Assembly: GCA_937934705.1 (NCBI GenBank) | Contig: CALGYY010000252.1 | Coordinates: forward strand, 1-10,341 | Direction: 5' to 3' | Source of the DNA: an uncultured Bacteroidota bacterium | GTDB lineage: Bacteria > Bacteroidota > Bacteroidia > Bacteroidales > CAIWKO01 | DNA: 10,341 nt | In this document: piece after piece, positions 5,893-10,341 of the stretch | Position numbering within the stretch: position 1 is the first letter of the stretch | Layout: every line of letters begins with the position of its first letter | Notes under the pieces: model-generated | What the model saw: only the letters and a program-made list of their open reading frames with translations | The model's database searches: none | What the model was told of the DNA's origin: nothing | Translations under genes and position numbers: made by a program

Positions 5893-6879
5893 TTGAAAAT
5901 TTCTCTTACCGGCGCTAGCGGACATGTGGGCGCCAATCTCATCAGTGAACTGATTGCTTCAGGTCACGAACTAAAGGTCCTCACTTATCGCGATGAAAGA
6001 GCACTTCAGGGTTTCAAGCTCGAAAAGATCAAGGGTGATCTCCTGGATGCTGCCAGTGTGGATGAACTGGTCAGGGGCAGCGAGATCGTGATACACCTGG
6101 CTGCGCACATCTCTATCACAGGTGATCCTGACGGACGCGTATTCAGAATCAATACAGAAGGAACCAGGCATGTATGCCAGGCTTGTGTTCAGCACAAGGT
6201 CAGAAGGCTGATCCACTTCAGCTCGATACACGCCTTTAATGCCAGGCCTTTTGAGGGTGTTCTGGATGAGAACAGGGCCCGAGTGGGAGAAAAAGCTTTC
6301 AGATATGATTACTCGAAGGCCTGCGGTGAAGATATCGTGAGAACTTTTGTGAAAGAAGGACTGGATGCTGTGATCCTGAATCCGACTTCGGTCATCGGGC
6401 CAAAGGATTTCAAACCCTCCCTGATGGGACAGGTTTTCGTGAAACTGCATGACCTTACGCTTCCGGCACTGGTCAAAGGGGGATATGATTTTGTGGATGT
6501 GCGTGATGTGGCCCATGCTGCCGTTCTGGCCATTGAAAAAGGGAGGACAGGAGAAAACTACCTGATTTCCGGAACATGGAAAACAATTCGTGAACTGGCA
6601 GACCTGGTCAGTCAGATTACAGGAACGAAGCCACCGGCTTTTACAAGCCCGAAATGGCTGGCGCTTATCGGATTGCCTTTTATACAGCTCGCAGCGGCTA
6701 TCTCAGGGAAGCATGCTTTATATACCCTTGAATCTCTGAATGTTCTGGCCAATGCCCACCGCAATATCAGCAATGAGAAAGCCCGCAGGGAACTGGGATT
6801 TCAGCCGCGACCGCTGGAGGAAACAATCAGTGATATTTATGCCTGGTTCTCTGAGCACAATTATCTGAAACGCAAATGA
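5893..6879 (+). CDS. Extended SDR: NAD(P)-dependent epimerase/3-beta-HSD-like dehydrogenase
   Basis: A 328-residue Rossmann-fold extended short-chain dehydrogenase/reductase. The nucleotide-binding TGASGHVG lies at 6-13, HLAAH at 68-72, the active-site serine in HFSSIHAF (110/111), and the catalytic YxxxK is Tyr138/Lys142 in YDYSK. NPTSVIGPKDFKPS at 163-176 and DFVDVRDVAHAA at 199-210 are typical of the DFR/HpnA/3-beta-HSD branch rather than of sugar-nucleotide epimerases. Such enzymes oxidise or reduce a hydroxyl/keto group on sterols, flavonoids or isoprenoid lipids. The start chosen is TTG, giving MKISLTGASG, the usual family N-terminus. The in-frame ATG at 5854 would add 13 residues and lies inside the promoter. 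The stop is 10 bases before the steroid 5-alpha-reductase homologue, so the two are probably one operon. The substrate cannot be read from the sequence. Confidence 0.9.
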   Translation: MKISLTGASGHVGANLISELIASGHELKVLTYRDERALQGFKLEKIKGDLLDAASVDELVRGSEIVIHLAAHISITGDPDGRVFRINTEGTRHVCQACVQHKVRRLIHFSSIHAFNARPFEGVLDENRARVGEKAFRYDYSKACGEDIVRTFVKEGLDAVILNPTSVIGPKDFKPSLMGQVFVKLHDLTLPALVKGGYDFVDVRDVAHAAVLAIEKGRTGENYLISGTWKTIRELADLVSQITGTKPPAFTSPKWLALIGLPFIQLAAAISGKHALYTLESLNVLANAHRNISNEKARRELGFQPRPLEETISDIYAWFSEHNYLKRK

Positions 6880-6889
6880 CATTTTTTAT

Positions 6890-7648
6890 ATGATCGCAGA
6901 AAACTTTGACCTGATTGTTCTGGTCTGGATCGCCCTTGGACTGGTCATACTGCCCCTGATCCTCACCTTTCGTGCTCCCTATGGAAGATACACAAGCAGG
7001 AAATGGGGACCGCAACTGAACAACAAGCTCGGCTGGTTTCTGATGGAACTACCGGCATTCCTGGTATTCCCCCTCCTTTTTGTGCTGGGTCCGGGCATGA
7101 AATCACCGGTAACATGGGTTTTCTTTGCCCTCTGGGTATTCCATTATGTGAACCGCGACCTTGTTTTCCCCTGGAGGCTAAAAACCCCGAAAAAGAAAAT
7201 GCCCCTGGCTATAGTTGTTTTCGCATTGTTCTTTAACGGAATGAACGGCTTTGTCAACGGATATTATTTCGGGTTCATGTCTCCTGTTTATGATAGCACC
7301 TGGTTCTATGATCCGCGTTTCATCGGTGGTATCATCCTTTTTGCGGCAGGACTTTATATTAACTGGAGGTCTGACACCATTCTGATCGGCTTGCGTAAAC
7401 CGGGTGAAACAGGCTACAAGATCCCTTACGGATTCATGTATCGTTACATTTCCTGTCCGAATTACTTCGGTGAGATGGTGGAATGGACCGGATTTGCCCT
7501 CATGGCCTGGTGCCTGCCATCACTTTCCTTCGGACTGTGGACTGCGGTAAACCTGCTTCCAAGGGCTCTTTCGCATCATAAGTGGTACAAGGAGAATTTT
7601 ACAGAATATCCCGCTGAACGAAAGGCTGTCATCCCTTACATCCTGTGA
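6890..7648 (+). CDS. Steroid 5-alpha-reductase family membrane protein
   Basis: A 252-residue integral-membrane protein of the 3-oxo-5-alpha-steroid 4-dehydrogenase family (C-terminal domain PF02544), which reduces a C=C bond conjugated to a ketone with NADPH. Hydrophobic segments lie near 8-26, 50-68, 73-88, 104-122, 143-158, 198-210 and 211-223. The catalytic residues of human SRD5A2 appear to be kept: Glu57 corresponds to Glu53 in WFLMELPAF, and Tyr91 to Tyr86 in HYVNRD. The C-terminal block is strongly conserved (YKIPYG at 176-181, YISCPNYFGEMVEWTGFAL at 186-204, ALSHHKWY at 226-233, YPAERKAVIPYIL at 240-252), and its length matches the eukaryotic enzymes. It follows the SDR by 10 bases. 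The substrate may be a steroid, bile acid or polyprenoid; the sequence does not decide. Confidence 0.93.
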   Translation: MIAENFDLIVLVWIALGLVILPLILTFRAPYGRYTSRKWGPQLNNKLGWFLMELPAFLVFPLLFVLGPGMKSPVTWVFFALWVFHYVNRDLVFPWRLKTPKKKMPLAIVVFALFFNGMNGFVNGYYFGFMSPVYDSTWFYDPRFIGGIILFAAGLYINWRSDTILIGLRKPGETGYKIPYGFMYRYISCPNYFGEMVEWTGFALMAWCLPSLSFGLWTAVNLLPRALSHHKWYKENFTEYPAERKAVIPYIL

Positions 7649-7690
7649 TTCCGAAACCAAATTTCAGTGAAGTTGATCAGGGTGAAGCAT

Positions 7691-8554
7691 CTACTCACCT
7701 TTGAGCATTCTGGCGCTGTTGTTCACTGAGCCGATCATGACAGCATAACTGTTTTTGTTCCTGATATCCTCATCTGTGATCAGATGAAGGTCAATCATGT
7801 TGCTGCTTTGGTAGCCTGTTCTGAAATAGTTGATCTCTGAAAGGGCCATCCCCCAGCCTTCCACCCAGGCTGTCAGTTCTCTTCTCTGCTGCACATCACC
7901 GTTAAAATGCATGATCAGATCAATATCGCTCGCGGGTCCGGCCTCCGCATTCTTGGTGCTGCCGATTACATAGACGGCCTTCACCGAGAAGCGTTTGAAA
8001 TCGAGGCGGTCGGCCAGGAGCTGGGCAAACTTCAACCTCCAGCGCCAATGCTCATCGGAGCCCATGGGCAGCATGTCCCTGAGCACTTCATCTTCTAAAG
8101 GTTCAGCCGACTGTGTTTTAATGTAGGCCAGCGTATTCCTTAATCGTTTGGAGAATATATAATGGCTGACTCTTTCGCAGATGGTATTCAGCAATTTGAA
8201 TTCCTCCGGTAAGAACTGGCTGTCGTTGATCATCCGAATCAGCTGGGTGTAAAACACTTCAATGCATCCGGCCACATGGTTGTCGATCACAATATCTGCG
8301 CGCTGACTCCACTCTGTTTCTTTAAAATCAGTCCGTTGGAAGACCTTATCCTCAAGCACGATCCGGACCTCGCAAATGGTGGGATGCTGCCATCCCGGAG
8401 GGATCAGTTCCAGAAGTTCGGTGAGAACTTCATCCACATCGCGGTCCTTGTCGCGCAAGGCCTCCTCCACCCTGTAAATGCAATCCAGTTCCTTGACTCT
8501 TTCATTCAGTCGGGTCAGGACTTTTCCCAACACTTCATTCTGACTGTCCATCAT
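7691..8554 (-). CDS. GAF-like sensor domain fused to a nucleotidyltransferase domain
   Basis: A 287-residue two-domain cytosolic protein. Residues 4-36 look helical or coiled-coil. Residues of about 37-130 resemble the GAF-like domain known from sensor kinases, with the marks IPPGWQHP (51-58), TEWSQRADI (80-88) and GCIEVFY (96-102). The C-terminal part from about 165 is a minimal polymerase-beta-type nucleotidyltransferase: GS at 198-199, then SDIDLIMHF with Asp210 and Asp212, and a third acidic position Asp255 in NMIDLHL. All three metal ligands are present, so the domain is probably active. A likely job is ligand-controlled transfer of a nucleotide to a protein or small molecule; the target is unknown. 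The ATG at 8554 is preferred over the GTG at 8566; ATG at 8551 is equally possible. It is convergent with the 5-alpha-reductase gene, and a strong terminator separates it from the gene upstream. Confidence 0.85.
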   Translation of the reverse strand: MMDSQNEVLGKVLTRLNERVKELDCIYRVEEALRDKDRDVDEVLTELLELIPPGWQHPTICEVRIVLEDKVFQRTDFKETEWSQRADIVIDNHVAGCIEVFYTQLIRMINDSQFLPEEFKLLNTICERVSHYIFSKRLRNTLAYIKTQSAEPLEDEVLRDMLPMGSDEHWRWRLKFAQLLADRLDFKRFSVKAVYVIGSTKNAEAGPASDIDLIMHFNGDVQQRRELTAWVEGWGMALSEINYFRTGYQSSNMIDLHLITDEDIRNKNSYAVMIGSVNNSARMLKGE

Positions 8555-8602
8555 ATGTTTTCTCACCCGGTTTTGATGCTGGTAAAAGTAGGGATAATTT
8601 TC

Positions 8603-8632
8603 AAAAAAAAAAGTCCTGATTGCTCAGGACTT
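8603..8632 (-). terminator. Strong intrinsic terminator after the DUF6580 gene
   Basis: AAGTCCTGA (8611-8619) and TCAGGACTT (8624-8632) form a perfect 9-bp stem around a 4-nt loop, which reads GCAA (a GNRA tetraloop) on the minus strand. It is followed on that strand by ten T (8612-8603, overlapping the stem end). It lies 25 bases after the TAA of the minus-strand membrane-protein gene, so the sensor-nucleotidyltransferase gene further on must have its own promoter. Confidence 0.95.
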
Positions 8633-8657
8633 CATGGCTTTATGTGTTAAAGTATTA

Positions 8658-9209
8658 TTAACGTGTGGCGAGAACAGGAAATTTCAGGCGTGCGAGATAG
8701 AAAACGCCGAAGAAAACAAGTGTATAGAATAAGTCACCGAGGAGACTGTTGATGAAAAACGAAATGCCGTTGCCGTCGTTGAGGAACATCAGTCCTGCAG
8801 CATAGGATTCCATTAATCCGGCAAAAGTCTGGGGATACATCGGGCTTCCGACCCATGATGCAAAATTGGTGATGAGGAAAAACAAAACAGTTGAACCGAA
8901 GGCTGCGCCTGCAATGTTGAAGAAACGGGGTTTGCGGGAAACGAGTATTCCGATACCGACCGTGATAGAAAAGGCAACATATACTGCGATCATTGTAGTG
9001 TGAAAGCCCAGGATCAGGTCGCTGACCAGCATGGCTGACAGGGGAATGACAAAAGCCAGGTACCTTTTGCTCAGATATACCCCGCCAAAGAGTGCCATGG
9101 CTGCAATAGGTGTGAAGTTGGGCCAGTGGGGGATCAATCTCATGGCCGCTGCCATGATAATAATACCTGCTACTGTCAGAAAACGGGGTGTAAAAAGTTT
9201 TGATGTCAT
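8658..9209 (-). CDS. DUF6580-family integral membrane protein (putative transporter component)
   Basis: A 183-residue hydrophobic protein with about five to six membrane segments (near 11-25, 51-68, 73-90, 99-117, 130-144 and 153-173). The conserved block MRLIPHWPNFTPIAAMALFGG at 23-43 and the following PLSAMLVSDLILGFH (56-70), ITNFASWVG (113-121) and NSLLGDLFYT (154-163) are what I recognise as the DUF6580 family of putative transport proteins. From general knowledge this family resembles substrate-binding (S) subunits of ECF-type transporters, but no substrate is known to me and no ATPase or T-subunit gene is beside it. No riboswitch-like structure was seen in its short leader. It is a single-gene unit with its own promoter (9237-9265) and terminator (8603-8632). 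Confidence 0.85.
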   Translation of the reverse strand: MTSKLFTPRFLTVAGIIIMAAAMRLIPHWPNFTPIAAMALFGGVYLSKRYLAFVIPLSAMLVSDLILGFHTTMIAVYVAFSITVGIGILVSRKPRFFNIAGAAFGSTVLFFLITNFASWVGSPMYPQTFAGLMESYAAGLMFLNDGNGISFFINSLLGDLFYTLVFFGVFYLARLKFPVLATR

Positions 9210-9236
9210 TTCCTAGCTGTTTTAAGTTTGCAGCGA

Positions 9237-9265
9237 CAAAAATAACAAATACTTGGGACAGTCAA
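9237..9265 (-). promoter_or_regulatory. Promoter of the DUF6580 gene
   Basis: On the minus strand TTG (9265-9263), 18 bases, then TATTTTTG (9244-9237), an exact match to the Bacteroidota -7 consensus. It lies 28 bases upstream of the ATG at 9209, so the leader would be about 20 bases. The rest of the 161-bp gap (9210-9370) shows only an AT-rich stretch and a weak 4-bp hairpin before a T-rich patch near 9277-9302, not enough to call a terminator for the upstream gene. Confidence 0.65.
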
Positions 9266-9370
9266 GGCATTTTTTCTAAAAATTAAGAACAGCGCGGAAG
9301 CTGCTTTAATCCGTTGAAAGAGAAATTCCTGAGCAGGCGGGAAAGATCATTATCAACAGTCCGTTGCGGT

Positions 9371-10341
9371 CTACCGGGATGGTGTCCATTCCAGAAATAC
9401 CGGCCTATAGGTAAGCATGACATAGGTCCAGTGAGCGGTATGTGCCTGGTTCCCGCCAGCCAGTGTTGCGAGTGTCTGGCTCCCTTGGAGAAACGAATAG
9501 CCCGCCTGAAGTTCCATGTCCTTTCGTGCGAGCCAATGCAGGCTGCAATCGGCTTCCAGTGCCAGAAAATTAGGCATCAGACCACCGCTGTTGCGGTCAG
9601 GATATTTTCCGGTATTTAAAAAGGAGTGAAGAGTAAGCGAAAGCGAAAGGGTTTCGGGTCCCTTGTAACGCAGGTTGAGGAAGGCGTCGAACAGCCCCGT
9701 ATTCTTAGTGTCGGAGGCTTTAGTGAAATAGTCCAGAGAACCGTTGAAGCTGTGCCCCGAACCGTACAAACAGGTGAAATAGCGGACCAGAGAAGCTCCC
9801 TGAACCGAGGAATCCTGTCCCGACTGATATTCTGCACCAGCACCAAGCTGCCAGTGTTTGTCCGGGCTAGCTGTAATATCCAGTGATGCGTAGTATGCAT
9901 CAACAGGCATTCCTGATTCTGAACGCCCCGACTGATAAAAACCTCTGAGGGCACTTTGAAAAACCTTTCCGGTGTATTGCAACATCAGTCCGTGGGTGAG
10001 TCGCAGGTACTGCGTATTCAGCGTACCTTTCTTTTGCCATGAATCTCCTGCCGATAATGCTGAAATCCTGAAAGACCCCATTTTTCTGCTCAGAATACTC
10101 ATATACAATGCTTTGTAATTCCCGATCGAACTTGCGTAGTCAGTGCTGAAGGTTGTATCCCTGGACTGGTTGAAGGCTATTGCCCCGTCCCAGTGCCATC
10201 CGGCTCTCTGAAAACGCATGCTTAAGGCATCATGCGTCACGGCCTTCTGCGACCAGTTGTTGTTAGAGAAAAGCCGTTGGTTATCATACACCAGTTCCTG
10301 ACGTCCGGCCTTGATATACAGACTGTCAAAAACCCTCACTT
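9371..10341 (-). CDS. Outer-membrane beta-barrel protein, alginate-export-like (partial, 5' end beyond the window)
   Basis: The C-terminal 323 or so residues of a larger protein; the frame is open to the window edge and no credible start is inside. The segment IKAGRQELVYDNQRLFSNNNW followed by a THDALSMRF strand resembles the alginate-export porin family (PF13372-like), where a KxGRQ...YDxQRL...W motif is characteristic. The remainder has the alternating aromatic/polar pattern of amphipathic transmembrane strands with Gly/Ser/Asp-rich turns (for example RGFYQSGRSES, GAGAEYQSGQDSS, NLRYKGPETLSLSL). It lacks the strict terminal aromatic residue of many barrels, ending in EWTPSR after a VMLTYRP strand. 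Function would be passive export or uptake of an oligomer or small molecule through the outer membrane. The substrate is not deducible, and the family call rests on recall of the motif. Confidence 0.75.
   Translation of the reverse strand, partial: VRVFDSLYIKAGRQELVYDNQRLFSNNNWSQKAVTHDALSMRFQRAGWHWDGAIAFNQSRDTTFSTDYASSIGNYKALYMSILSRKMGSFRISALSAGDSWQKKGTLNTQYLRLTHGLMLQYTGKVFQSALRGFYQSGRSESGMPVDAYYASLDITASPDKHWQLGAGAEYQSGQDSSVQGASLVRYFTCLYGSGHSFNGSLDYFTKASDTKNTGLFDAFLNLRYKGPETLSLSLTLHSFLNTGKYPDRNSGGLMPNFLALEADCSLHWLARKDMELQAGYSFLQGSQTLATLAGGNQAHTAHWTYVMLTYRPVFLEWTPSR

Noticed and set aside
5971..6516. Minus-strand open frame of 181 codons inside the SDR gene
   Set aside because: The plus-strand SDR motifs cover the whole interval; the opposite frame is a shadow.
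7670..7687. Repeated GTGAAG in the 42-bp convergent gap
   Set aside because: Only two 6-bp direct copies are present, with no hairpin and no T-run. This is within chance expectation and not a terminator.
7691..8554. MNT/HEPN toxin-antitoxin or CBASS-type defence module
   Set aside because: The nucleotidyltransferase is fused to a sensor domain, and neither a HEPN gene nor any effector gene is adjacent. The neighbours are a membrane reductase and a DUF6580 protein.
8276..8650. Plus-strand open frame running from the sensor-nucleotidyltransferase gene through the terminator
   Set aside because: It translates the terminator hairpin and poly-A tract into a poly-Lys stretch, which is not plausible for a gene.
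9270..9302. Possible terminator for the beta-barrel gene (CAGC...GCTG before a T-rich patch on the minus strand)
   Set aside because: The stem is only 4 bp and the T-run is interrupted, so it is too weak to call.
9210..9370. Riboswitch (for example cobalamin) upstream of the DUF6580 transporter-like gene
   Set aside because: The predicted promoter leaves a leader of only about 20 bases, and no conserved riboswitch box was seen in the gap.
9314..9619. Plus-strand open frame of 101 codons starting in the 9210-9370 gap
   Set aside because: Most of it is antisense to the beta-barrel gene, it is rich in Arg/Cys/His, and no promoter on that strand precedes it.

Overview
The window looks like chromosomal DNA of a member of the Bacteroidota, most likely an environmental Bacteroidales-type organism. 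Three things point there. Several start sites are preceded by the phylum's promoter form (-7 TAnnTTTG, sometimes with a TTG-type -33 element) and mostly lack Shine-Dalgarno sequences. The protein families are also typical: a LuxC-type acyl-CoA reductase close to serC, a DUF6580 membrane protein, and an alginate-export-like outer-membrane barrel. Base composition is even across the window, and there are no insertion sequences, tRNA/rRNA genes, CRISPR arrays or phage genes.

Layout. At the left (1-2245, minus strand) are serC, with a strong terminator, and upstream of it a secreted protein of unknown function. Divergent from these, a plus-strand group (2310-5288) holds a LuxC-family acyl-CoA reductase, then, behind a probable internal promoter, a 67-aa protein overlapping a PAPS-dependent sulfotransferase-like gene, then a non-hydrolysing UDP-GlcNAc 2-epimerase. 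A small secreted protein (5291-5737, minus) ends 2 bases from the epimerase stop.

A 155-bp intergenic region carries divergent promoters. From it runs a two-gene operon (5893-7648, plus): an extended SDR of the 3-beta-HSD/DFR/HpnA type, then an integral-membrane steroid 5-alpha-reductase homologue that keeps the catalytic Glu and Tyr of SRD5A2. This pairing is the best candidate for an interesting pathway, acting on a steroid, bile acid or other polycyclic or polyprenoid lipid.

The right end (7691-10341, minus) holds a GAF-like sensor fused to a nucleotidyltransferase domain, a DUF6580 membrane protein with its own promoter and terminator, and the 3' part of a large outer-membrane beta-barrel gene that runs off the window.

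The window is mostly housekeeping and lipid/envelope genes rather than a mobile accessory island. The points worth a second look are the SDR/5-alpha-reductase pair, the sensor-nucleotidyltransferase fusion, the small protein coupled to a sulfotransferase, a TTG start corrected by promoter position, and three palindromes in promoter regions.
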